Shown here piece by piece: positions 25,401 to 33,189 of a stretch of 64,000 bases of DNA. The DNA is from Diphasiastrum complanatum (Eukaryota > Streptophyta > Lycopodiopsida > Lycopodiales > Lycopodiaceae). Every line of letters starts with the position of its first letter. Within the stretch, counting starts at the first letter, position 1. Made by a program: the position numbers and the translations under genes. The notes beneath the pieces were generated by a model. That model had not been told where the DNA came from and searched no databases. It saw nothing but the letters and a program-made list of their open reading frames with translations. Where the stretch lies: positions 83,816,026 through 83,880,025 of the forward strand of contig CM055092.1 of NCBI GenBank assembly GCA_029204225.1. Direction: 5' to 3'.

Positions 25401-27288
25401 ATGTTGAGTGTCCTTTTTTAGTTCAGACAAGCAAATGATAACACAAAGCTTTCATTGTCACATTTGCAGGAAGGAAGCAAGGGACTAATGCGAGTAGTGG
25501 AGTTATTTGATCCAACTAAAGGCTTCAAATTTTCCAGCTATGCTTATCCTTGGATTTCATGGGCTATATCAAAGGCAGTTGTGAGAAGGACAACAACGTT
25601 TGTGCTACCAGTAAGTTACTTTCTTAGTTGTGGATCATTCATGTAGCACCATCGGGGGAAAGTCAAGTGTTTGCGATTTTCGACGAGTTCTGGGGCTAAT
25701 GCAAATAGCATTTTACAATTCTACAAAGTTCACATTTGACAGTTGGTTTTACACTAACACTTACTTTGTGGTATTTTTGGCTTTATAATTTCTAGAAGCT
25801 TTTCGGTCTATTGAGGTTGGAGGATATCCATTTGATTTGATTTCACTTCTTTTAGGGCCAATTTTTCCCGATGTGCGCTCGAATCAGTGATGCGAAAACT
25901 CTGCTCCACGAGAAATATGGAAGGGCTCCGACAGATTATGAAGTCGCCGAGCTATTGGGGATTAGCGTATTTAAACTGCAATCTTATATGAGGTGGAATG
26001 CGCCCATCACATCTTTGGAAAAGCCCGTAGGGAAAAATGAATCTCTTAGTCTTTCAGTAAGTGCCTTCACTTTGCATGGGCCTCTGTTGAGCTTTTTGTT
26101 TCTTTCATGAGTTTTTATGAAAAGTGAACAGAAGAATGATGAAGAATGTTGCCCAGGGTGGTGTTACTCCTCTTTTGTGTTACTGGTGCAGTACAAAAAT
26201 CATGATGGAATGCTACTACTAAACACGTGGTCATACTCATAATTATCTTCAATGTCAATGTTAGAATTATTAAACTTCCTGAACTGCTAGTTTTGTAATC
26301 TCCAATCTCCAATCACAGTTTACATCTCACATTTATCGAGCTGATTCATTTCCAAAAACAACAATGTTGCAACAAGTGCAGTAAAAGGTAGTGCCAGTAG
26401 AATTTTTCCCACCTTTAGTTTTCAAGCTTTGATCTTATAGGAACCTCATTGTTGTGGCATTCTATTTAAGGACCTCTGGGCAAAGGCTAACAGCCTTGGA
26501 CAGCTTATTATGAGAGGTATTAAGTAAGCACAAAAAGTTCTCACAACAAAATAAGAACAACAGAATAGCTGCAGTGACTTGCAATTTTGGCAATCAATCT
26601 ACATACAATCAAGAGAAGAGTTGAAACTCAACAGCAGAGGAGAGTTACCAAAGAAAAATCTCAGAGCTAAGGAAAACAGCACTTGCAAAGCCTTTGTTCT
26701 CTTACGATAGTTAAGATCTATAACTCTGACCCTTGAGTAAAGCATCAACTTCAATCCTGCACAGAATTTCCAGCTTCTTCAGCATATTGAGCACAAAGTG
26801 CAAAGATTACAGCAGTCTCACAAGTATGACATGGTTTTGGGCCATCTTGTAAGCTTTCTGTTGGCAATACGATAGCTCAGGAGATTCCTAATTACCCAGG
26901 TCCCACCTTAAAATATTCATGGACTTTGAAATTTAAAGCATCCACTTGCACCCTATGAAGTTTTTGTTGTTGACTTGAGAAAAATCTGCCTTCACAGGAA
27001 CTAATCTCAGATGGCAGTTCAGAGTCCTCCGAAGCTGTCACAACTCGACAATCATTGAAAGAGGATTTGGACCTGGTTTTGCGTTCCTTGGATCCAAAAG
27101 AAAGGGACATTTTGAGACTGCGTTTTGGCCTTGACGAAGCTCAATCCAAAAGTCTTGAAGCAATTGGTTACAAGTACAATCTTACAAGAGAGAGGATTCG
27201 GCAGATTGAGAAAATATCAATGAAGAAATTGAAAGATGAAAGTAAGAGAACGCACTTGCAATACTATTTGGCATCCTTACGTAATTAG
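6504..27288 (+). CDS. SIG: Plastid RNA polymerase sigma factor (SIG family), six coding exons
   Basis: Joining 6504-6568, 6771-7578, 15452-15682, 25470-25610, 25856-26056 and 26998-27288 gives 578 codons and a TAG stop, with no frameshift and GT-AG borders at each intron. Plant sigma factors are usually about 420-570 residues. They are nuclear-encoded, imported into plastids, and direct the bacterial-type plastid polymerase to its promoters. Regions in order: variable basic N-terminal part (1-260), region 1.2 with [15 protein letters not shown] (about 275-291), 2.1-2.2 with [12 protein letters not shown] and the DLV-EG block (about 343-375), 2.3-2.4 (about 385-415), region 3 (416-482), and 4.1-4.2 with the helix-turn-helix TRERIRQIE (545-553). 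Region 4.2 is well kept. Region 2.4 is not: the usual YWWIRQAI reads YPWISWAI, and RTIRLP reads TTFVLP. This could be a specialised paralogue or an early pseudogene. The subtype is not settled; the C-terminal HLQYYLA and [10 protein letters not shown] recall the SIG1/SIG2 group. Confidence 0.85.
6771..7578 (+). CDS. SIG: SIG coding exon 2 (variable N-terminal region and region 1.2)
   Basis: Acceptor TGCTTTTCAG ends at 6770. The donor GTTTCAG follows 7578 and is weaker than GTAAGT. The exon encodes residues 22-291. Its first part has no known domain. A Lys/Arg-rich stretch with an internal near-repeat ([12 protein letters not shown] and [12 protein letters not shown], about residues 235-263) precedes region 1.2. 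The Met at 6760 lies before the acceptor and is probably intronic. The exon end is supported by alignment: KIQ joins VVMKMEKVK from exon 3 with exactly the spacing of other plant SIG proteins. Confidence 0.85.
7579..8983. other. SIG intron 2, proximal part, with TTCCGGAA cluster
   Basis: No gene. Three perfect TTCCGGAA palindromes lie within 82 bp (8287, 8335 and 8361), embedded in further GGAAC/GTTCC words. Otherwise this is plain intron sequence up to the TSD of the copia insertion at 8979-8983. Confidence 0.6.
8984..10296 (+). repeat. 5' LTR of the copia derivative (1313 bp)
   Basis: Bounded by TG at the TSD and CA at the primer-binding site. It contains about 700 bp (9468-10163) that are absent from the 3' LTR remnant. 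The part 9640-9900 is a degenerate tandem array of words such as CACTTGGTAGTACCCTGACA and GCGAGCCCCATGCACAATCG. Confidence 0.75.
9468..10163. repeat. Extra 696-bp block inside the 5' LTR, possible small insertion
   Basis: The block is flanked by GATAT on both sides (9463-9467 and 10164-10168). The 3' LTR remnant has a single GATAT at that point. Its ends are TATCA and TGATA, a 5-bp inverted repeat. Two readings fit: a small element inserted with a 5-bp target duplication, or a deletion in the 3' copy across the GATAT microhomology. It holds internal tandem repeats and no convincing gene. Confidence 0.5.
10297..10308 (+). other. Primer-binding site (initiator Met-tRNA type)
   Basis: TGGTATCAAAGC immediately follows the LTR. 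It differs by one base from the common plant copia sequence TGGTATCAGAGC. Confidence 0.85.
10327..12060 (+). pseudogene. Copia gag-protease-integrase remnant
   Basis: Gag starts at the ATG at 10327 with the usual [14 protein letters not shown] beginning and continues to about 10640. A frameshift near 10640-10675 then moves the reading frame. A CCHC zinc knuckle ([14 protein letters not shown]) is followed by a second, incomplete one ([10 protein letters not shown]). The aspartic protease site is [13 protein letters not shown] (about 11266-11305). The pre-integrase part reads [14 protein letters not shown]. The integrase core follows with FTDDFSRM and [10 protein letters not shown], where it breaks off. 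Stops at about 11385 and 11726 separate the pieces. Reverse transcriptase and RNase H are absent, so the copy cannot move on its own. Confidence 0.85.
12061..12251 (+). repeat. Truncated 3' LTR of the copia derivative
   Basis: Bases from GCGTCAGGCC onward match the 5' LTR from 9413 to the GATAT at 9463. They then jump to the part after 10168 and run to the LTR end CGCACA. The left third of the LTR is missing because the internal deletion enters it. Confidence 0.8.
12603..13082 (-). repeat. Left LTR (3' LTR) of the non-autonomous element
   Basis: Starts TGTAAAGACCACT and ends ATGGCCATAACA. It is preceded by ATATT and followed by the polypurine-tract complement. Confidence 0.9.
14273..14752 (-). 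repeat. Right LTR (5' LTR) of the non-autonomous element
   Basis: Starts TGTAAAGATCACT and ends ATGGCCATAACA, followed by ATATT. It adjoins the primer-binding site complement at 14260-14271. Confidence 0.9.
14758..15451. other. SIG intron 2, distal part
   Basis: I see no gene or recognisable element. The open frame at 15257-15451 runs up to the splice acceptor but has no SIG or other motif. Confidence 0.5.
15452..15682 (+). CDS. SIG: SIG coding exon 3 (regions 1.2-2.2)
   Basis: 77 codons, phase 0 at both ends, between CTGAAATAG and GTAAGTG. It encodes the conserved Lys-rich helix, [14 protein letters not shown], and the core-binding segment [20 protein letters not shown]. It ends in DLVL where most family members have DLVQ, so the strongly conserved Gln before EG is replaced by Leu. 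The exon is 7.9 kb away from exon 2 because of two LTR elements in the intron. Confidence 0.9.
15683..17640. other. SIG intron 3, proximal part
   Basis: No recognisable gene. Near 15707-15790 a 35-bp phrase with GACATG(C/T)TGCACTATGTAGG occurs twice. At 17312-17395 a unit of about 26 bp (GACTATTGGCTATCCAACTA) is repeated imperfectly four times. The rest shows nothing I can name. Confidence 0.5.
17641..18400. other. Unrecognised open frames next to a copia relic
   Basis: Two plus-strand frames (17547-17780, 17793-18017) encode Glu/Leu/Lys-rich peptides that could form short coiled coils. Minus-strand frames at 17975-18335 are rich in aromatic residues. None has a motif that I can assign. The position beside the truncated 3' side of a minus-strand copia relic suggests transposon sequence. 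Confidence 0.3.
18434..20995 (-). pseudogene. Ty1/copia gag-protease-integrase relic
   Basis: Read leftwards. Gag begins with the LDGTNYSLW segment near 20985-20960 and shifts frame. It continues as a UBN2-type gag (20495-20965) containing [12 protein letters not shown] and [10 protein letters not shown]. The next frame (19736-20491) carries the zinc knuckle [14 protein letters not shown] and the protease site [12 protein letters not shown], where the usual Ala after Gly is Val. Then come the pre-integrase domain ([20 protein letters not shown], with [14 protein letters not shown]) and the integrase with [15 protein letters not shown] and NGVAERKN. The second catalytic Asp (usually TDRGGEY or TDNGGEY) is Asn. 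Frameshifts separate the parts. No reverse transcriptase, RNase H or LTR is attached. The relic lies antisense in SIG intron 3. Confidence 0.85.
21362..21900 (+). pseudogene. Ty3/gypsy-type gag remnant
   Basis: The ATG at 21362 opens a frame with a Gln/Glu-rich N-terminal helix, then [10 protein letters not shown] and [15 protein letters not shown], followed by a membrane-free helix that matches the retrotransposon gag core. Near 21700 the frame shifts. The continuation encodes [20 protein letters not shown] and KPLDVYLQD, again typical gag-core phrases. Protease and polymerase are missing. The 350 bp before the ATG are richer in GC than their surroundings and may be the element's leader. Confidence 0.65.
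21905..22860 (-). mobile_element. LINE (non-LTR retrotransposon) remnant, internally deleted
   Basis: Read leftwards. A part near 22860-22600 encodes [20 protein letters not shown] and a [13 protein letters not shown] phrase in a shifted frame, like the end of a plant LINE first protein. After a (CT)n tract comes the C-terminal part of a LINE polymerase: [45 protein letters not shown] and [13 protein letters not shown]. In another frame (21909-22118) follow [16 protein letters not shown] and [15 protein letters not shown]. The endonuclease and the polymerase active site are gone. The assignment rests on the characteristic C-terminal phrases. Confidence 0.6.
22409..22475. repeat. (GA)n microsatellite, about 67 bp
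   Basis: Uninterrupted GA run inside the LINE remnant. On the element's strand it reads CT. Confidence 0.98.
22870..24297. other. SIG intron 3, no recognisable element
   Basis: The stretch 23060-23220 (ending TGAATTAATACACAGGCGG) has the look of an LTR end, but I find no partner copy or primer-binding site. The frame at 23461-23706 has no known motif. Confidence 0.4.
24308..24499 (-). pseudogene. Ty3/gypsy integrase fragment
   Basis: The minus frame encodes [20 protein letters not shown], the gypsy integrase stretch that precedes and holds the second catalytic Asp. It is cut short soon after. An overlapping frame carries the continuation, so a frameshift is present. Confidence 0.6.
24500..25469. 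other. SIG intron 3, distal part
   Basis: A 121-codon plus frame (25073-25438) lies just before exon 4. It shows no SIG region and ends in a stop before the acceptor, so I do not treat it as an exon. A minus frame at 24723-24926 may be further gypsy debris but has no clear motif. Confidence 0.45.
25470..25610 (+). CDS. SIG: SIG coding exon 4 (regions 2.2-2.4, altered promoter-reading helix)
   Basis: 47 codons, phase 0, between TTTGCAG and [29 protein letters not shown] and the following helix mark regions 2.2-2.4. In the family this helix carries the Trp pair that opens the -10 element and the Gln that reads it. Here the first Trp is Pro (residue 395), the Arg after Ile is Ser (398) and the Gln is Trp (399). 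The conserved Ser-Arg-Thr-Ile-Arg-Leu-Pro that follows is reduced to TTTFVLP. Confidence 0.9.
25856..26056 (+). CDS. SIG: SIG coding exon 5 (region 3)
   Basis: 67 codons, phase 0, between TTCTTTTAG and GTAAGTG. It carries the region 3 pattern: [23 protein letters not shown], a helix and [12 protein letters not shown]. The length from the end of exon 4 to the RISDA motif equals that of other plant SIG proteins, which supports both splice sites. Intron 4 is only 245 bp (25611-25855), in contrast to the two giant introns before it. Confidence 0.88.
26998..27288 (+). CDS. SIG: SIG coding exon 6 (region 4, C-terminus)
   Basis: Acceptor CTTCACAG ends at 26997. The exon encodes 96 residues and a TAG stop. 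Region 4.1 ([17 protein letters not shown]) and the helix-turn-helix of 4.2 (TRERIRQIE, which reads the -35 element in this family) are intact. The end [11 protein letters not shown] is the usual SIG terminus length. Intron 5 (26057-26997) holds no recognisable mobile element. Confidence 0.92.
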   Translation, partial: ELISDGSSESSEAVTTRQSLKEDLDLVLRSLDPKERDILRLRFGLDEAQSKSLEAIGYKYNLTRERIRQIEKISMKKLKDESKRTHLQYYLASLRN

Positions 27289-30117
27289 ATTCGGTAGAAT
27301 GATAATTTTGGGTTGCTTTAGGTTCCATGAGTGTCCATAAATTTTGACAGAAGCACACACTCTTGTTCAATGTAACCATTCCCCAAGTTACAAAGTTATA
27401 GATTTCAGTTTCAAGCCTCTATACTCACTACAGGAATTTATATTGGCTGCTTGTGAACCGCATTTTTTTCTGTGAGAAGTTTACAACTAGGTGGATGTAG
27501 AAAAAGATCAAGCTGTAAGGAAAGAAATGTACACAAGAGTTACAGAATTTCAAACCTCAAGAATCTGAAAGTCCAACTGGCTAATTTCAAGCTGGAAGAC
27601 TCAATTCAGTCTGTATTACAGCACAGTAGCAGCCACATTATCTCAAGAACATCCATGGAAAGTCAGAAGTCAGAGATTTTACCTGGAATGTTTCTTCTGT
27701 GCAGCATTTATACATACAAAACTAGGCAGTTATGGAGTTCTAAAGAACGTTTTTCTTTCTGGAACCGCAATGTATCCACTGGATATTTGAAATGTGGATG
27801 CTCTTGTAATTTAATCGTTCACAAGTTCAAGCCCCATATTGGGAATGCAGATGGAGTTTGTTGGAACAATATGTTGACATTTTGGGAACGTGGACTGGAC
27901 TTTGTGTTGACAAATAGTTAGTTGACCTCGAGAGCATCAGTAAACGTTCAAATTTGGAGTCAAATTTTTCATTGCTGTGTTTAAAATCAACCAAATACAT
28001 ATATTTAGCATAAGTATCAACTTACAAATCGAAGTACCTCAAATATATGGGGCCAAACAAAAAAAAGAATTATAGCCAGGCACAAGATTGTTCAGATTCC
28101 TCAGAACTGACTTGATGTCATACTTAAAGATAGAATCATTTCAAGGGGGTTAACTCGGTTAGCTTGGCATCCAATACTTTAAGATAGAAGGCATTTCAAA
28201 TACTAGGAGTCAAATTCTTTTTTGGAAATTCTCAAAGATTTTAGGAATAATTATGACAAAGTTGGCGCTAGTTTCTACTTTTTTCCTCCTCTTGAATGAT
28301 TTTTCAGCAATGGTTCCCGCATTGTAAACTATCAATTGATTTAGAATCTGATGTGAAGGCTGTTCAAACGGTCTCCGTTTGTATATTGAGAATTTCTGCT
28401 GACTTCACAATTAGCCTACACTTTTGGTAGCAAAGAAAAAGTTTGTTAAAAAAAAACTTCAAAGGCTGGTACTTGTGGTTTTTTTATCTATCAAACAGTC
28501 CAGATTCATGTATGAAATATGAAATGAACTTTTTCAATCGGTTGCAATAAATTGTTGTGAAAATCACCAAGAAGTACACTTTTGAGATTGTAAATCAGTA
28601 TATGTCAAAGATATTGCAACAAATCGATGCCAAATAAAGTCTTTTGTCCAATGAAACGGTTTTTTTCACAAACTCCCAAGTGTTATTCTAGAAAAATAGA
28701 AGAACTCTTATTTCATTGCGTCGATGCAAGCTTTAGATTGACATGCATTTTCAAATGACTTAGGTTCATTATCAGTGAAGTTAGACATGTTTGAGAATGA
28801 TTTTTCCCTCTCAAAACTGTTTGACCTCCTTAGTTACCATGCTTCGAGATGTATCCATCTTCAATAAACATAAAACCTTTCGAAATAGGAAGTTGGAGAG
28901 CAAAGAATCCGGACACATCATTTCTAATTGTGGCATTGTTTCCATGATAATTTACTTTGAACCATTTTGTAGATTTTTTTTCTTCAAAATTTTTAAAGAG
29001 AATTAGTGCTTAGTAGTGTCTCGAATACAAATCTTTTAGGTAGATTTCTTCACATGGATCATAATACAATTTTTAAAAATTTCCAAATTTGTGCATGTAT
29101 TCAAAGCCGTTGTCCACATTGGAATCTTCAAAACTTATAGGTTCTTGCAATTTGCTAGCGAGAAAATGTTTGTCGAAATTTGTAGTCTAACAATGAATCT
29201 TTTGTTTATAAAAAATCTGCTTAAATTCAATAAAGTAAATCTAACAAATACATCCTCAAACATATGACAACTATACTTTATAATAGTCAACAATATGATA
29301 ACTACTAGTTTGCAATCTGCTCAAATTCAAGACATTTGAGTTTTTGTAGAATTGCTAACTAAAAATATCTACACAAATTCACACTCTAGAAAATTGTTGA
29401 TTATTGTTATTGCAAAACATTTTCAGCTTAAGTTGTTTTTATCATTTTTCAAATTTAAAATTACATGATTGTTGTTAAACTTGAAAATGTTTTGAGAGAG
29501 AATGAAAATTCAGAAAACAATTTTAAAATTTTGGAAAATTCAAGTGTTTAAACAAACTACGCATTAATTATGAAGCACAAATGGATGACGATACAAAATA
29601 TGAATTCTTATAAAATTATGTACCCTAGGGCAAATCAGATTATAGATATTAAGAGATTATGTCGAGCATGAATTCTGAACAAATTAAATGTGTCATTTTG
29701 AAATATTTGATGTTGAGCAAACTACGAAGTTCTAAAACCAATATTTTTATTTATAAGATTCTATGTTGAGCATGAAAATGCTTGTAAAATTGTGACATGG
29801 ACATTTCGGTAGATAATTCTATATTGATATTTCATTGGAGAAATTGCACTATGGACATTTTAGTGAACAATTTCATGTTGATGTTCCTATATAGAATTTT
29901 GTAAATTCATGTTCTTAAAAATGTTAAATATTTTGCAACCATACCTTTTAGAGGAACTGGTAGATCAATGTTCTTTAAACAAAAGTTGCAATCAATCTTT
30001 ATAGCATAGTGTCTATACATCAATCTTATAAAAAATTGATTTGTAGTTATGTGTTTTTTACGAGTACATATCGTCATTGTGAGTAATAAAATGTTATAAT
30101 CATGTATCTTAGCCAAG
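27289..30117. other. Downstream flank of the SIG gene, AT-rich, no recognised gene
   Basis: The first few hundred bases probably hold the 3' untranslated region; no polyadenylation signal can be singled out. The 149-codon plus frame at 27472-27921 has no recognisable motif. From 28000 to 30100 the DNA is very AT-rich with short words recurring and no coding pattern. Confidence 0.5.
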
Positions 30118-30118
30118 A

Positions 30119-30259
30119 ATTGGTGACATATTTTTATTTGATTTATTTACCTATAACAATTTTTTTAACTTAAATATTTGTATAAATGATTGGTGACATA
30201 TTTTTATTTGATTCATTTACCTATAACAATTTTTTTTTAACTTACATATTTGTATAAAT
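30119..30259. repeat. Tandem duplication, two units of about 70 bp
   Basis: The phrase TTGGTGACATATTTTTATTT and what follows it to ATTTGTATAAATG occur twice in a row with few differences. Confidence 0.85.
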
Positions 30260-30339
30260 GTTTAGTTTTTTTAGTATTCCAAGTTATTAGCTATATTTTT
30301 TTTGACTATATTATTTTTGAATTTTTTTTTTTCTCTTTT

Positions 30340-30760
30340 TTAAGGCCATGTGACTTCGGACACTTGCTACGGGGGCAATGGTAAGGCTGTGCCAATCATA
30401 GCCTTGTCAAAGGCATGCATATCGTGTAATGAGGTGTATGGCATAGCCTTTTTGACAACATTTGTCGACATTTTTATCAACAACTTTGCTATCAAAGCTA
30501 TGCTTAATGAAGCTTTGAGCATTGCTTCTTGTCGAAGAAGTTTTTGTCAACATCTTTGTTTGCAAAATTATGCTCAAACTTATGCCAAATAGCTTGGAGC
30601 ATGACTTTGTTGACAACCCTATGTCTAGCATAATAGGGTTGTTGACAAAAATTGTCGAAGTTGCATACTCTTGTTGACGAAGCTATGCTTAACAACAAAG
30701 TTCGTCACCACAGGGCAGATGTTCGTAACCACATGTCAGAATTCGGTGCGACATAGTTTT
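30340..30760. repeat. Region dense in GTTGACAA/TTGTCGA words with an imperfect hairpin
   Basis: The words GTTGACAA, TTGTCGA, GTCAACA and AGCTATGCTT recur in both orientations. At 30607-30622 and 30633-30648 lie 16-base arms (TTGTTGACAACCCTAT and ATAGGGTTGTTGACAA) that pair at 14 of 16 positions around a 10-base loop. The three local reading frames are shadows of this repeat. It could be a decayed miniature inverted-repeat element; no target duplication was found. Confidence 0.45.
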
Positions 30761-31599
30761 AAGAAATTGCAAAAGTATTGTATCAGAAAAAAAATGTTAA
30801 AATCTAGATTTAAAAATAATTTTTATATTAAAAGAATTAAGAATCGTAAATCTTTGGACCTGCGTGAGTCTATTAGGGGTGATTGGATCTGAAATTTATG
30901 CTTTGAGTCTCATTATTAGTGTCAATTTTCTAGATGATTTTGGCAAGTCACTCATTTTCAAGATTCTTGACATTGGTGGAGAGTGTCATTTTTAGTGATC
31001 AAGACCTTTGTGGATCTTGCTAATTTTGACTTTACATCACTATTAGGTTGCAAGGACCAACATTTCACTTTCGATCATTACTCACACGTGTGTACTTAGT
31101 CTACAAATCTTGCTTTGAAATGGCATCAATTGGATCCCAAATGTTTGTAGAACAAAAAATCGCTTAGTTATCATTCAATTAGATCATCAAAATTACTTAA
31201 ACATAGATGCTCCATCTTGGCCTTGGAAGAACAATGTGTCTCAACATCAAAATTGTGCCTCAATAATCAATGTACATTGAAGATCCTCATCCAAATAGAG
31301 ACAGATGAGCTCGGATCTGAGATCTAGGGTTATCCATAGTTAGGTTTAGACATAACCCTATCATATAAGCCCCCAATTTAGGAATCATATCCCTTTGGTA
31401 GGTGGATTAGGTGAACATGTGACTAGTCACCAAATCTCCTCAAATTAAGCCGAGAATTTAAGACATTGATTTAGGGGATCAACTCGGCCAGCTCCTAATG
31501 TAAATGGACACAAATCGCCTCTTAATTAGCTCCTAACTATGTACAAAGAGGTGGGACACGTGGTCAAACCACAATAGATGCTATGTGGCATAGATCAGG
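30761..31599. other. Intergenic AT-rich sequence
   Basis: No gene or clear element is visible. Confidence 0.5.
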
Positions 31600-31659
31600 G
31601 GATGATCTAAACCTAATGAATGAAGGTTTCAGCAAGGGTTTAGTATGAATATCAGTGAC

Positions 31660-31940
31660 ACAATTCTGAATATCCACATGATCCAACTTGATTGTGGCTT
31701 AAACTTTTTCTCTCACAAAATGGTGAGATTCTCGATATGTTTGCTCCTAGCATGAAAGATCGGATTTGATGCAAGGCTTTGAGCTGATATATTGTCACAC
31801 ATAATGAGATAAACATCTTCAGATCTAACTACCTTACTGTTTGACCGTCCGTCTGTGGATGGTCGGTGGTACTCATATTAAGTTTAGTATGGAGATGATG
31901 GAATACTGCCCTTTGCCAAGCAAATAAAGGCAATTGGATC
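31660..31940 (-). pseudogene. Chimeric scrap: copia RNase H fused to gypsy integrase end
   Basis: From the right, the minus strand encodes KLNMSTTDHPQTDGQT, the gypsy integrase phrase that precedes the catalytic Glu. The sequence then passes directly, near 31835, into CDNISAQSLASNPIFHARSK and HIE, the C-terminal copia RNase H phrase. Two unrelated retroelements are thus joined at one point. Several stops follow. Confidence 0.65.
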
Positions 31941-32040
31941 AAACGTGCAAAGCTGCAAGGTTCAAGAGGGAGTGTCATAAATGGTGAACTCCTGCAACTT
32001 TGTGGCAACACGAACACAAAACGAAGGTCGAATGAGAACA

Positions 32041-32585
32041 ATTTGTGATAGTCAACGTGCCTTGACTCAAAGCACGAACGATTCGCGAATCATTCGTGAA
32101 TCGTAAACATACCTCTAGGACCGCAAACCGCAAAGCTATCTTGTAAACTCCACACAGTGGAGATATAAAATATCCTCTCTAGATCATAAAGAGAATCTAA
32201 ATAGACAGAAATACTGTAAGAGACAGAGAGAGACGTAGCGAGTAGAGCAGAAAAGAAAAATACTAGAAATAAATGAGCTGTGCCTGAAAGTCTATCAACG
32301 AGCAGAACACAACAAAAGAGCAGAGCGTCATTTTGCCAACGAGCGAGACACTGACGATCTCACTCTAAAAATTAAACTCATAATACAGTTGCTCTATTTT
32401 CGTGCATCTCTCTGTCTTGCGTCGTTTGTCTTGATTGCTAGAATAGAATGTGTTCTGTGATGTGCAGTCACATGTCTAGGTTCCTATGAAGCTTCCGCGC
32501 AAAAGAAAATTCAAAGACACAAAATCGCTCGCGAATACGAAAATGGAAATGAAAAAGAAAAAATAGTTTCGCTTTCGCGACAGAG
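32041..32585 (+). repeat. LTR-like fragment related to the LTR at 49373-50353
   Basis: It shares CACGAACGATTCGCGAA and ATTCGTGAATCGT words and the ACCGCAAACCGCAAA stretch with the 49373-50353 LTR (minus orientation there). It runs directly into a copia RNase H frame at 32586, so the join is a deletion or rearrangement point. Ends and target duplication could not be placed. Confidence 0.45.
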
Positions 32586-33187
32586 AGTTGCTGCACAGGT
32601 TCAGGTTGCAGGATTGCAAGCCAGTGAACACTCCTATTGAACCAGGTAAAAAGCTTTCTAAGCTTGATGAGTCACAGCCATTTGGTGCTACGCTATATAG
32701 GTAGTTAGTAGGGAGCTTGATTTACCTTACCACGACTAGACCAGATATATGCGATGTTGTTGGTATTGTAAGTCAGTTTATGGCAGCACCTAAGGAAACA
32801 CATTGGAAGACAGCTAAGCACATTTTGTGTTATGTCAAAGGCACTTCAGATTATGGCTTGGTTTACAGGAAGCATGAGGGTGTACTTGAGTTATATGGCT
32901 ATGTGGATGCAGATTGGAGAGGTGACTATGATGATCGTAGATCCACCACAGGGTATGTATTCCAGCTTTGTGGTAGTTGCTTTTCCTGGTCTAGTAAAAA
33001 GCAAAGTATAGTTGCTCTATCCACCACATAAGCTGAGTATAAGGCAATGTGTAATGCAGCGCAGGAAGCTATATGGTTGAGGCAAATCTTGGAAGAAGTT
33101 GGCATGAAACAGGAAAATCCCACAACTATACATAGCGACAATCAGAGTGGCATTCAGCTAGCAAAGAATCTAGTGTTCCATAATATG
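32586..33187 (+). pseudogene. Copia RNase H fragment with in-frame stops
   Basis: The frame begins in LLHRFRLQDCKPVNTPIEPG, the usual end of the reverse transcriptase part. It continues through LVGSLIYLTTTRPDICDVVG, VDADWRGDYDDRRSTTGYVF and SWSSKKQSIVALSTT, then AEYKAMCNAAQEAIWLRQIL and HSDNQSGIQLAKN. Stops at about 32701 (TAG) and 33028 (TAA) interrupt one continuous frame. It ends abruptly at VFHNM. No polymerase core is present. Confidence 0.85.
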
Positions 33188-33189
33188 TG

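Noticed and set aside
25073-25438. 121-codon frame before SIG exon 4 as an extra exon
   Set aside because: It ends in a stop before the acceptor, and exons 3 and 4 already join with the spacing of other SIG proteins.
27472-27921. 149-codon frame just after SIG as a separate gene
   Set aside because: No recognisable motif, no plausible promoter, and position in the expected 3' untranslated region.
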